Source of the DNA: Kitasatospora sp. NBC_00240
GTDB lineage: Bacteria > Actinomycetota > Actinomycetes > Streptomycetales > Streptomycetaceae
Assembly: GCF_026342405.1 (NCBI RefSeq)
Contig: NZ_JAPEMU010000001.1
Coordinates: 8,246,001-8,310,000, forward strand
Direction: 5' to 3'
DNA: 64,000 bases
The translations under genes were made by a program, and so were the position numbers. A model generated the notes under the pieces. It worked only from the letters and a program-made list of their open reading frames with translations. It searched no databases and was not told where the DNA came from. Of this stretch, positions 43,119 to 51,171 are shown in pieces; the stretch's first letter is position 1; every line of letters starts with the position of its first letter.

Positions 43119-43136
43119 AAGTCGTAGACTGGATCC

Positions 43137-43556
43137 ATGAATGGTGAGCTGCAAGAACTCGGCAGAGCGGTCAAGCAGGCGCAGTACCGGCAGCACCGGG
43201 CGCTCGACAGTGCGCTCTCGACCGTCGGCACCACACTGGCCCAATGGGACGCCCTGCGGGCGATCGGCCGCGCACCCGGGGCGTCGGCCCGCGAATTGGC
43301 TGCCGCGACGTTCCAGAGCGAGCAGGCCTTCGGAGCGCTCGTCGGCCGCCTGACGGCCCAGGGCGTGGTCGAACGGCGCCCGGGACACGGCCGGCGCATC
43401 GAACACCACCTCACCCCTGCCGGTGAGCGGACCCTGGCGGCCGCCGACAAGATCGCCGACGAGGTTCTCGCCACCTGCTTCTCCGCCCTGCCCGCAGCGG
43501 ACCGGGCGACCCTGCTCGACCTGCTCCGGCGCCTCAACACGGAGGAAACCGGATAG
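43137..43556 (+). CDS. MarR-family transcriptional regulator
   Basis: A 139-residue MarR protein. The recognition region is ASARELAAATFQSEQAFGAL, and the wing is VERRPGHGRRIEHHLTPAG, where the usual DxR appears as HGRR. Dimerisation helices occupy both ends. The ATG at 43137 gives the family-size protein. It is divergent from the alpha/beta-hydrolase gene; the shared spacer with palindromes suggests autoregulation plus control of the hydrolase, as in many drug- or phenol-responsive MarR pairs. Confidence 0.9.
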   Translation: MNGELQELGRAVKQAQYRQHRALDSALSTVGTTLAQWDALRAIGRAPGASARELAAATFQSEQAFGALVGRLTAQGVVERRPGHGRRIEHHLTPAGERTLAAADKIADEVLATCFSALPAADRATLLDLLRRLNTEETG

Positions 43557-43651
43557 ACGGACCGGGGTTCCCCGTCCGGACCGATCGCGCTCTTCGGCCC
43601 GGGGAGGTCGTTCCTCGTCGTCTGCCGCCCGTCTCCCCGGGCGGGCGGACC

Positions 43652-44173
43652 TCAACTCCTGACGGCCTCCGCGATCTGCAGGGCGGCCTCGGCCGGCGTG
43701 AGGTGCGTGGTGTCGATGACCTCGGCCTCCCCGAGCAGCCAAGTGCGGGCTGCCTCGGCGTAGGGATCGAGGTACTTGAGCCGGAACGGGGACGGGCCCA
43801 TGAGAACGTCCCCCTCGATGCGGCCGCGGAGGGTGTCCTGGTCGGCGTGGAGGAGGAAGTGACGTACCGGAATGGCATGGTGGGCGAGACCGGTGCTGAT
43901 CTCCCGCCAGTACTGTTCGACCAGGACCGTCATGGGCACCACCAGGGCGCCGCCGGTGTAGTCGAGTACGCGGCGGGCGGTCTCGACCACGAGCTGCCGC
44001 CACGGCGGCCAGTGCTGGAAGTTGTCCGTCTCGGGCAGCCCCGGCGTGATGTCCATGAGTGTCTCGCCGACCTTCTCGGCGTCGAACACCCGTGAATCCG
44101 GAATCAACCGCTGCACGAGCGGACTCGTCGTCGTCTTGCCTGCGCCATGGGTGCCGTTGAGCCATACGATCAC
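43652..44173 (-). CDS. P-loop kinase-like ATP-binding protein (TmrB-like)
   Basis: A 173-residue P-loop protein. The Walker A motif is NGTHGAGKTT (6-15), at the very start as in TmrB and small-molecule kinases. A lid-like Arg segment (LRGRIEGD) and late TWLLGEAEVIDTTHLTPAEA follow. TmrB proteins give tunicamycin resistance, and other members are nucleoside or shikimate-like kinases; the substrate here is open. The GTG at 44173 is used, though no clear ribosome site precedes it. It is convergent with the MarR gene. Confidence 0.8.
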   Translation of the reverse strand: MIVWLNGTHGAGKTTTSPLVQRLIPDSRVFDAEKVGETLMDITPGLPETDNFQHWPPWRQLVVETARRVLDYTGGALVVPMTVLVEQYWREISTGLAHHAIPVRHFLLHADQDTLRGRIEGDVLMGPSPFRLKYLDPYAEAARTWLLGEAEVIDTTHLTPAEAALQIAEAVRS

Positions 44174-44464
44174 CTGCCCGACAGTAGCGTCGTGCGGACC
44201 GCAGGCCGTGCCGGTCGCGTCACAGAACGGGCACGGTGCAAGACCGGTGCCCCCAGGGGGCCGGGCCGGGCGGGGCGGCCCGGCGGCGGGTGCCGGGGCT
44301 GTCGGTCGGGTGCGGTAGTTTGTGGTCGCCCCGGGGGAGGCCGCCGGAATTCGGATGCCCGGGCCAGGGCTCCTGTGCTTGCCTGTGTCATGCCGAACGC
44401 AGGCAGCGGACCAGTCGCTTCCTTGATCTTGACGACGCACCAGCAGGAGTTCTTCATCAACACC

Positions 44465-45725
44465 GTGATACGCAGGACCGTCCGCACCACCCTGGTCGCC
44501 GCCACCTGCAGCACCGTCATCGCCGCCGGGCTCGCCGCCTGCGGAACCGTCCAGCAGCTGTCCGCGGCGCAGAAGGTCTCCGACGCCTTCGGGAAGCTGG
44601 GCGACAGCAAGGCCTTCTCGGCCAAGCTCTCGGTGGACGCCACCGCGGCGCAGATCGAGGCCTTCGGCGCCGCCACCGGCGACAAGATCGGCGCCGACAG
44701 CGCCGCCGCACTGTCCACCGTGAGCCTGGCCGTCTCGTTCAGCGCCGACAAGCCGCTCAAGGACCTGCAGTCGCCGAAGGGAACCGACGGCAAGCCGTCC
44801 GACGCGGGGCACGCTGCTGGCCGACAAGGCGCTCTCGTTCTCGTACGCGCTCACCGGCAAGGGCGGCAAGTCGCTGCTGGAGCTGCGCCAGGTCGGCGGC
44901 AAGACCTTCGCGCAGGCCGACCTCGCCGGCTTCGCCACCCTGGTCGGCGAGGACCCGTCCCAGGCCCGGGAGATGACGGCGGACCTGCCCGCGTCGGTGC
45001 GCGGCGCGCTGGCCGGCAAGTGGGTCTCGCTCGACGCCGGGACGCTGCAGGACTTCAGCAAGTCGCTGCGCGGCGGCCAGGGTGCGGCCGGCGCCAAGCC
45101 GTCCGCACCGCCCACCCTGGACCCCGGGACGCAGGAGAACCTCCTCAACTCCCTGAAGGACGTCTTCAGCCGCGACGTCTCCTTCGAGGACAAGGGCAAG
45201 CAGGACGGCAAGGACCGCGTCACGGTCAGCGTCCCGTCCCGCAAGCTCGCCGAGGACCTGCTGAAGACCTTCCAGCCGCTGGCCAAGGACATCCCGAACC
45301 TGGGCAAGCTGCCGACCGCCGTCCCCAGCGACCTGCCCGACCGCAAGCTGGCCATGGACGTCTACCTCGACGGCGGGTCGCTGTCCGCGGTCACCTTCGA
45401 CCTCGCCCAGCTGGACGACAAGATCGCCCCCGGCACCAGTCTGCCGATCAAGATCGCGTTCGGTAAGGACGTCCCCGCGGTCCAGGCACCCGCGGGTGCC
45501 ACCGAGATCACCAGGGCCGACCTCGACAGCCTCTTCGGCGAGATGTCCGGCGGCGGCCGGGGCGGCCTCGGCGGCGGCCTGGGCCGCACGGCCGAGCCGC
45601 TCACCGACGCCCAGGTGAAGGAGCTGACCCAGGGCGGTGGGCTGACCGAGCAGCAGGTCCGGACGTACAACAAGCTGGGCCTCAGCTTCGAGGACATCAA
45701 GGACCTCGCGGTCGCCCGCGCCTGA
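44465..45725 (+). pseudogene. Exported lipoprotein gene broken by a one-base insertion
   Basis: The first 115 codons encode a lipoprotein: basic start VIRRTVRTTLVAA, then the lipobox GLAAC. They run to about 44809 in one frame. From there the coding pattern continues one frame over as TLLADKALSFSYALTGKGG to a stop at 45723-45725. GACGCGGGGCACGCTG should read GACGCGGGG-ACGCTG, so an extra C sits at about 44810. The joined product of about 420 residues resembles streptomycete surface lipoproteins of unknown role. An upstream ATG at 44390 is an alternative start. A sequencing error is possible. Confidence 0.78.
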
Positions 45726-45779
45726 CCCGGCGCCGGCTGCCCCGACGGCGCCCGCCAACGACCGCGCCGGTTCCCGCCC

Positions 45780-45833
45780 GGTACCGCCGCGCCGGGCCCC
45801 GCCGATCACGGCGGGGCCCGGCGCGGCGGTACC
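45780..45833. terminator. 25-bp perfect hairpin between convergent genes
   Basis: GGTACCGCCGCGCCGGGCCC... (45780-45804) pairs over 25 bases with 45809-45833 around the tetraloop ATCA. It lies between the lipoprotein gene and the convergent ferredoxin gene and likely ends transcription from both sides. Confidence 0.9.
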
Positions 45834-45872
45834 GGGCGCGGCGCTGTTCCTCCGTCCGTTCCGGCGGTGGCC

Positions 45873-46256
45873 TCAGAGCGCAGGGGCGATCCGCCGCCCG
45901 TCCCGTGCGGACAGGACGGTGATCGCCTCCACCGGGCACATCTCGGCGGCCTCGGTCAGCTCCTCCCCGGGGACGGTGACCGGGCGGCGCGTCCGGGCCC
46001 GGCCGTCCTCCCCGAGGGCGAGATCGTCCGGCGCGGTGGCCGCGCAGAGGCCGGCACCGACGCAGCGGTCCGGATCGATCCGCACCACCACATCGCCGGG
46101 CTTCCCGCTCGCGCCCGCCGCCACCGGACCTCCTGCCTGAAACATCGCGTCCGTTCCACCCGCCCCGCCTGTCCCGCCCGGGTCGTCCGTCCCGTCCGTT
46201 CCACCCGCCCCGCCTGTCCCGCCCGGGTCGTCCGTCCCCTCCGGGCCGCCCGTCAC
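45873..46256 (-). CDS. 3Fe-4S/4Fe-4S ferredoxin for the adjacent P450, with a repeat-built N-terminus
   Basis: A 127-residue protein. Residues about 40-127 form a small ferredoxin of the kind paired with actinobacterial P450s: VVRIDPDRCVGAGLC and a late EMCPVEAITV. In the first motif the second cluster Cys is replaced (CxxAxxC), so it is a 3Fe-4S type. The first 40 residues are Gly/Thr/Asp-rich, made of two copies of GTDDPGGTGGAGGTD. The GTG at 46256 overlaps the P450 stop codon in GTGA, so translation is coupled; a shorter start at a Met after the repeats also exists. Confidence 0.87.
   Translation of the reverse strand: MTGGPEGTDDPGGTGGAGGTDGTDDPGGTGGAGGTDAMFQAGGPVAAGASGKPGDVVVRIDPDRCVGAGLCAATAPDDLALGEDGRARTRRPVTVPGEELTEAAEMCPVEAITVLSARDGRRIAPAL
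46148..46237. repeat. Two tandem 45-bp units inside the ferredoxin gene
   Basis: 46148-46192 and 46193-46237 are direct copies of a 45-bp unit beginning CGTCCGTTCCACCCGCCCCG. Being a multiple of three, the unit adds 15 residues per copy without a frameshift, so copy number can change. Confidence 0.9.
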
Positions 46257-47461
46257 CAGGACACCTCGAGGGCCAGCGGACTGCGGGTCAGCAGGCCCTC
46301 GCGCCAGGCGATGGCGTCCTGCGGCCCGGCCAGCCGCAGGCCCGGGAGCCGGCGGGCCAGCCGGTGCAGGGCGAGCTCCACCTCCATCCGGGCCAGCCAG
46401 GCACCCAGACAGTGGTGCGGGCCGGCGCCGAAGGTCAGGCTCGGGGAGCCGAGCGGCGCGAACAGGTCCTCGGCCAAGGTGCGCGGAAAGACCGCCGGGT
46501 CGTGGTTGGCCGTGGCGGAGTCGGCCGCCACCACGGCACCGGCCGGAATGGTCACGCCACCGATCTCCACCTCCTCGGTGGCCCGGCGCAGCAGCCCCGG
46601 CAGCGCCTCGGTGTCGCCGAGCGGGATCGCGCGCAGCAGCTGCTCGGTGGCGGCGCCCGCGCTCTCCTCGTCGGCGGCGAGCCGCTGCCAGGCGGCCCGG
46701 CCGTCACCGAGCAGGTACACCATGGCGTTGCCGAGCGTCGTCATGGTGGTCTCGTGGCCGGCCACCACCAACCCCACCACCAGCGAGACCAACTGCTGCT
46801 CGTCGACGCCGCCGCCCTCCCGCGCGGCGGCGAGCAGGCCGCTCACCAGGTCCTCGCCGGGCGCGGCGCGCCGCTCGGCGATCAGCTCGGCGGCGAACCG
46901 GGCGAACTCCCCCATGGCGGCCGCGATCGCCTCGGCCGGGTGGGCGGTGGCGGACAGTGCGTGGTCGCTCCAGTGGCCGAGTCGCTTCAGGTCCAGCCCG
47001 TCCAGGCCCATCAGACGGCTGATCACGGCCACCGGGAGCGGCCTGGTGTACTCGGCGACGATGTCGGCGGGGGAGCCCTGGTCGATCAGGTCGTCGAGCA
47101 GGCCGTCGACCACCGAGGCGACCCAGGGACGCCACCGGGCGATGGCCCGCGGGGTGAAGGCCCGCTGGACGGTGCGGCGCAGGCGCTGGTGCTCGGCGCC
47201 GTCGAGGTTCAGCAGGCCGTCCGGGTCGTCCAGGATGTTGGGGACCACCGACACCGACGGTGCGTCGGGTGCGTACAGCGAGGCCCGGTTCAGGCGGGGG
47301 TCGGTGAGCACCTGGCGGACGTCGGCGTGCCGGCTGACCAGCCAGACCGGGGTGCCGGTGGGCAGGGCGGCCAGGCGCGGCGGGCCGGGCTCGGCGTGGC
47401 GCAGGCAGTGCAGCGGGACGAGCGGCGGTGCGGACTCGGCCGGGCGCTGTTCGACGGACAT
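46253..47461 (-). CDS. Cytochrome P450
   Basis: A 402-residue bacterial class I P450. It has the I-helix oxygen-activation motif VVAGHETTMT, an E-x-x-R-type helix (here EQLLRAIP) and the heme-binding loop FGAGPHHCLGAWLAR with its Cys ligand. No membrane anchor is present. The ATG at 47461 follows AGGAGG with a tight 4-base spacing. It is co-translated with its ferredoxin through GTGA overlap. Electrons could come from the FAD reductase at 29303-30535, but that gene is not adjacent. The substrate is unknown; no biosynthetic cluster surrounds it. Confidence 0.95.
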   Translation of the reverse strand: MSVEQRPAESAPPLVPLHCLRHAEPGPPRLAALPTGTPVWLVSRHADVRQVLTDPRLNRASLYAPDAPSVSVVPNILDDPDGLLNLDGAEHQRLRRTVQRAFTPRAIARWRPWVASVVDGLLDDLIDQGSPADIVAEYTRPLPVAVISRLMGLDGLDLKRLGHWSDHALSATAHPAEAIAAAMGEFARFAAELIAERRAAPGEDLVSGLLAAAREGGGVDEQQLVSLVVGLVVAGHETTMTTLGNAMVYLLGDGRAAWQRLAADEESAGAATEQLLRAIPLGDTEALPGLLRRATEEVEIGGVTIPAGAVVAADSATANHDPAVFPRTLAEDLFAPLGSPSLTFGAGPHHCLGAWLARMEVELALHRLARRLPGLRLAGPQDAIAWREGLLTRSPLALEVSW

Positions 47462-48025
47462 CCATCCTCCTGGCGGTCGACCGCGGGTGGCGGTCTGCGA
47501 AGTCGGCGAGGTCGGCTGCGGTCTGCCGGCTCCGCTGGGTGTGGCTCGGGGGCCGGCGGGTGTGCTCGTGGTGCCGATGGGCCGGCGGGTGTGCTCGCGG
47601 GCGCCGGCAGGCGTACGCGTGGGTGCCGGCGGGCCGGCGCGTGCTTGGTGCGCTGGTGTCCGAAGGGCCGGCGAGTCGCGCCGGGGGCGGCCGGGGAACG
47701 GGCGCGGCCCGTCGTCGGGCGGGGGTTTCGGGGGGTCCGGGGTACGGGTAGGGCGATGGGGTGCACGGGGCGGCCGCTGCGTACGACGGTATGTGTGCCG
47801 GATGCCCCCGGACAGCGGTAGATCCGGCCATCGACCGGTGGTTCCCGCCGACTTGACCGACCGCGCGGGCGGGCGGGGCCCGCGGCGGCCCGGATCCGTC
47901 GGCCCGCCGCGGGGAGGGACCGGCCGCGCTCGGCGAGGCGGCCGCCGGCCGGGGCTACGCTTCGTGGGCAAGCGGATTCGCAGTCCCGGCGCAGAACCGC
48001 GCCGGCCGACGGAGGTGGGAACCGG
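47462..48025. other. 564-bp divergent spacer with short direct repeats
   Basis: No gene is supported. Bases 47500-47760 are a G/T-rich purine-skewed stretch with the 17-bp direct repeat GCCGGCGGGTGTGCTCG at 47552-47568 and 47581-47597. The promoters of the P450 and the mycothiol dehydrogenase operon must lie here. Confidence 0.5.
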
Positions 48026-49111
48026 ATGTCCCAGCAGGTGAAGGCAGTCATCGCGCGTGCCAAGGGTGCGCCCGTGGAGGTGACGACGATCGTTGTGCCC
48101 GACCCGGGGCCGGGCGAGGCGGTGGTCAAGGTGCAGGCGTGCGGGGTTTGCCACACCGACCTGCACTACCGCGAGGGCGGCATCAACGACGAGTTTCCCT
48201 TCCTGCTCGGCCATGAGGCCGCCGGCCTGGTGGAGTCGGTGGGCGAAGGTGTCACCGAGGTCGCACCGGGTGACTTCGTGGTCCTCAACTGGCGTGCGGT
48301 GTGCGGGCAGTGCCGGTCCTGTCGGCGCGGGCGGCCGCAGTACTGCTTCGCCACCCACAACGCCAAGCAGAAGATGACCCTGCTGGACGGCACCGAGCTG
48401 TCGCCCGCGCTGGGCATCGGCGCCTTCGCGGAGAAGACCCTGGTCGCGGCCGGCCAGTGCACCAAGGTCGACCCGGCTGCCTCGCCGGCCGTGGCCGGAC
48501 TGCTGGGCTGCGGGGTGATGGCGGGCCTGGGCGCGGCGATCAACACCGGCGCCGTGGGCCGCGGGGACTCGGTCGCCGTGATCGGCTGCGGCGGCGTCGG
48601 TGGCGCGGCGGTGATGGGCGCGCGGCTGGCCGGCGCGGCGAAGATCATCGCGGTGGACATCGACGACCGCAAGCTGGAGACGGCCCGCCGGCTCGGCGCC
48701 ACCCACACCGTGAACTCCCGCACCACCGACCCGGTGGAGGCGATCCGCGAGCTGACCGACGGCAACGGCGCCGACGTGGTGGTCGAGGCGGTCGGCCGCC
48801 CGGAGACCTACAAGCAGGCCTTCTACGCCCGCGACCTGGCCGGCACCGTCGTCCTGGTGGGCGTCCCCACGCCGGAGATGACGCTGGAACTGCCGCTGCT
48901 GGACGTGTTCGGACGCGGCGGCGCGCTGAAGTCCTCCTGGTACGGGGACTGCCTGCCCACGCGGGACTTCCCGATGCTGATCGACCTCCACCTGCAGGGG
49001 CGCCTGGACCTCGGCGCCTTTGTCACCGAGACCATCGAACTCGACGCGGTGGAGCAGGCCTTCGAGCGCATGCAGCACGGCGACGTGCTCCGTTCGGTGG
49101 TGATCCTGTGA
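48026..49111 (+). CDS. S-(hydroxymethyl)mycothiol dehydrogenase (zinc alcohol dehydrogenase class III-like)
   Basis: A 361-residue medium-chain zinc dehydrogenase. The catalytic zinc site is CGVCHTDLHYREGG and GHEAAGLVESVGEGV. Structural zinc cysteines are in CGQCRSCRRGRPQYC. The NAD-binding motif is VIGCGGVGGAAVMGA. It matches mycothiol-dependent formaldehyde dehydrogenase (MscR type), which oxidises the formaldehyde-mycothiol adduct to S-formylmycothiol. The ATG at 48026 follows GGAGG. The next gene, an MBL-fold hydrolase, overlaps it by GTGA, supporting a two-step formaldehyde detoxification operon. Confidence 0.93.
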   Translation: MSQQVKAVIARAKGAPVEVTTIVVPDPGPGEAVVKVQACGVCHTDLHYREGGINDEFPFLLGHEAAGLVESVGEGVTEVAPGDFVVLNWRAVCGQCRSCRRGRPQYCFATHNAKQKMTLLDGTELSPALGIGAFAEKTLVAAGQCTKVDPAASPAVAGLLGCGVMAGLGAAINTGAVGRGDSVAVIGCGGVGGAAVMGARLAGAAKIIAVDIDDRKLETARRLGATHTVNSRTTDPVEAIRELTDGNGADVVVEAVGRPETYKQAFYARDLAGTVVLVGVPTPEMTLELPLLDVFGRGGALKSSWYGDCLPTRDFPMLIDLHLQGRLDLGAFVTETIELDAVEQAFERMQHGDVLRSVVIL

Positions 49112-49740
49112 CCGCCGCGCGCATCGAGCACCTGGTTACCTCCGGCACCTTCGAACTGGACGGCGGCAGTTGGGAGGTGGACAACAACGTCTGGATCGTC
49201 GGCAACGACACCGAGGCGGTGGTGATCGACGCGGCCCACGACGCCGAGGCCATCGCCGGCGCACTCGGCGACCGCCGACTGGTCGCGATCGTCAGCACCC
49301 ACGCCCACAACGACCACATCGACGCGGCCCCGGCCCTGGCGGCCCGCACGGGCGCGCCGGTCCTGCTGCACCCCGACGACCTGCCGCTGTGGAAGCTCAC
49401 CCACCCCGAGCGGCTCCCCGACGGCGAACTCGCCGACGGTCAGGCGATCGAGGTGGCCGGGACCACCCTGACCGTCCTGCACACCCCCGGCCACGCGCCG
49501 GGCGCGGTCTGCCTCTACGCGCCGGACCTGGGCACGGTCTTCACCGGCGACACGCTGTTCCACGGCGGACCGGGCGCCACCGGCCGCTCGTTCTCGCACT
49601 TCCCCACCATCATCGACTCGATCCGGGACCGCCTGCTCACGCTGCCGCCCGAGACGGTGGTCCGCACCGGCCACGGCGACTCCACCTCCGTCGGCGCGGA
49701 GGCGCCGAGCCTGGCCGACTGGATCGCGCGCGGCCACTGA
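49108..49740 (+). CDS. MBL-fold hydrolase, probable S-formylmycothiol hydrolase
   Basis: A 210-residue metallo-beta-lactamase-fold enzyme with intact metal motif STHAHNDHIDAAP (HXHXDH), a later His in HTPGHAPG, Asp in FTGDTLF and His in TGHGDST. The GTG at 49108 overlaps the dehydrogenase stop (CTGTGA), so expression is coupled. The pairing is the known actinobacterial arrangement in which the MBL protein hydrolyses the S-formylmycothiol produced upstream, releasing formate and mycothiol. Confidence 0.9.
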   Translation: MTAARIEHLVTSGTFELDGGSWEVDNNVWIVGNDTEAVVIDAAHDAEAIAGALGDRRLVAIVSTHAHNDHIDAAPALAARTGAPVLLHPDDLPLWKLTHPERLPDGELADGQAIEVAGTTLTVLHTPGHAPGAVCLYAPDLGTVFTGDTLFHGGPGATGRSFSHFPTIIDSIRDRLLTLPPETVVRTGHGDSTSVGAEAPSLADWIARGH

Positions 49741-49766
49741 TCCCCGCCGGCCGCCGCGGCTCCCGA

Positions 49767-49797
49767 CGGCGGCCCGGTGCCCGGCACCGGGCCGCCG
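49767..49797 (+). terminator. Hairpin after the formaldehyde operon
   Basis: CGGCGGCCCGGTGC (49767-49780) pairs with GCACCGGGCCGCCG (49784-49797) around 3 bases. Confidence 0.85.
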
Positions 49798-49846
49798 CCG
49801 GGGTGGTCCCGTTCGGCTGCCGAGGGCGTCAAGTAGGCCCACAGTC

Positions 49847-50257
49847 ATGACTGTTGCTCCGCAGCTCAAGCTGGCGGTCGACGGCCTGGCCGCGACCGTG
49901 GACGACCTCGCGTACCTGGCCCTCGGCGGGTACGGGCACTGCACTGCGATGCAGGTACGCGGCGGCCGCACCCCCGGGCTGGACTCCGCCTGGCCCGACT
50001 CGACGCCGTCATCCGTGCGGTCGGGCTCCACAAGCGTGAACAACCAGGGGACGTACCCGGTCCAGCCGGGCCAGTACGGCTGGATCACGCTCAGCAAGGT
50101 CGCCCGAAAGGTCACCGGAACCTGGACCTTCTCGGCCGGCGACCTCCCGTGGAAGGCCGACGACACCGTCGCCCTGCCCGTCGCCCATGATCCCGGCGGG
50201 CTGTCCACCGTCTACAGCATCAACAGTGGCGACAAGCCCCCGGTCTGCAAGTCGTAG
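49847..50257 (+). pseudogene. Chimera of an aminotransferase-IV-like start and an unrelated gene end
   Basis: The first 48 codons (KLAVDGLAATVDDLAYLALG, YGHCTAMQVRGGRTPGLD) match the start of class IV aminotransferase-like proteins. At about 49984 the expected LDLRLARLDAV appears only if one base is restored, so there is a one-base deletion. From about 50035 the frame encodes a different sequence (GTYPVQPGQYGWITLSKVA to a stop at 50255-50257) that looks like the end of another, perhaps secreted, protein. The 136-codon frame is open, but its halves do not belong together. Confidence 0.65.
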
Positions 50258-50280
50258 CCGACGGCAACAGAGGGGCATGA

Positions 50281-50339
50281 GACGGGCACAGGCCTCCGGC
50301 ACGGGACCCCGTCCCCGGAGCCGGAGGCCTGTGCCCGTC
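50281..50339. terminator. 20-bp perfect hairpin
   Basis: GACGGGCACAGGCCTCCGGC (50281-50300) pairs fully with 50320-50339 around a 19-base loop. It lies between the chimeric fragment and the convergent regulator remnant. Confidence 0.85.
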
Positions 50340-50481
50340 AAACAGCGCTGAGGTCGCAGCCGCCGGCGAAGGCCGACCGGCGTGCCCACAGGTGCCGCTC
50401 CCGGGGGGAGCGGAGCTCGTAGCTCCAGTAGTCGGTGGCGCGCAGCGAGCGTTGGCGGGTGGGGCCGTGGTGCCCTTTCAT
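50338..50481 (-). pseudogene. Remnant of an AfsR/LuxR-type NTPase regulator
   Basis: 48 codons from an ATG at 50481 contain ELRSPRERHLWARRSAFAGG followed by CDLSAV. This is the linker segment after the NTPase of AfsR/BTAD- or LuxR-type regulators, usually L-x-P-x-ERRLW-ARLSVFAGGFDLxA. Nothing before or after it matches, and a stop follows at once. A short relic. Confidence 0.6.
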
Positions 50482-51171
50482 CGCACGGGAGTTCGAGCTG
50501 GCCGTGCTCCTCGACACCGCCCGGTCGGCGCTGCCGCCCGCGGACGTCTTTCGTCACGCCGGTCCGCGCGAATGACGGCTCACCGAAGGCGCGGCTGACC
50601 GGGCCCGGGGCCGGCTCGCAGGGCGAGGTGCGCGCGTATCGGGACGGTCGCGGCGGCGTCACAGGCGCGCAACGGGGCGGGTTCGGCCCGGGCCAGCGAT
50701 CTCTATTTCCGCGTGGCATGTCGGCGAACTCCGGTGTCTTCGGCTCCTCTTCGTTCGCACGACCTGCCGACCCGTTTCACCTGACCCATCCGATGTCGGC
50801 CGGTGTGGTGGTGGACGTCGCCCGGCTTGCCGGGCCGCCCCCGCCACGCGGTCAAACCCCAGGGGGGACCATGTCCGACGCTGCCGCGACCCGTCGAGTA
50901 CGGCGGCCCGCGGCAGCCGCACGGCGCGGGACCACGGGCGGACGCCTTGTCCCGATCCCGCGCGGGGGTTCCGTCCGGCCCGACCGGCTTCCTGCAGCCG
51001 CCCGGCCCCACTCGGCTCGCCCGGCCTCGCTCGGCCCGCCCGGCCCCACTCGGCCCGCCCGGCCCCACTCGGCCCGCCCGGCCCCACTCGGCCCGCCCGG
51101 CCTCGCTCGGCCCGCCCGACGCCGCCGAGGCCCGACCGACGCCGAAATCCGACTCCACCGAGGAGCCCTTG
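50482..51171 (+). other. Upstream region of the sigma-PGB gene
   Basis: No convincing gene. The stretch at 50482-50575 can be read as an Arg/Ala/Leu peptide ending at a TGA, but family matches were not seen. The last 170 bases hold the 19-bp repeats. Upstream segments near 51120-51170 are also recognisable before the second copy at 59139, so the duplication includes part of this region. Confidence 0.45.
51003..51116. repeat. Six tandem 19-bp units
   Basis: The unit CGGCCCCACTCGGCCCGCC is repeated six times from 51003 to 51116. Three copies (51041-51097) are identical; the others differ by one to three bases. It lies 55 bp before the sigma-PGB start and is absent before the second copy at 59139. 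Confidence 0.9.
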
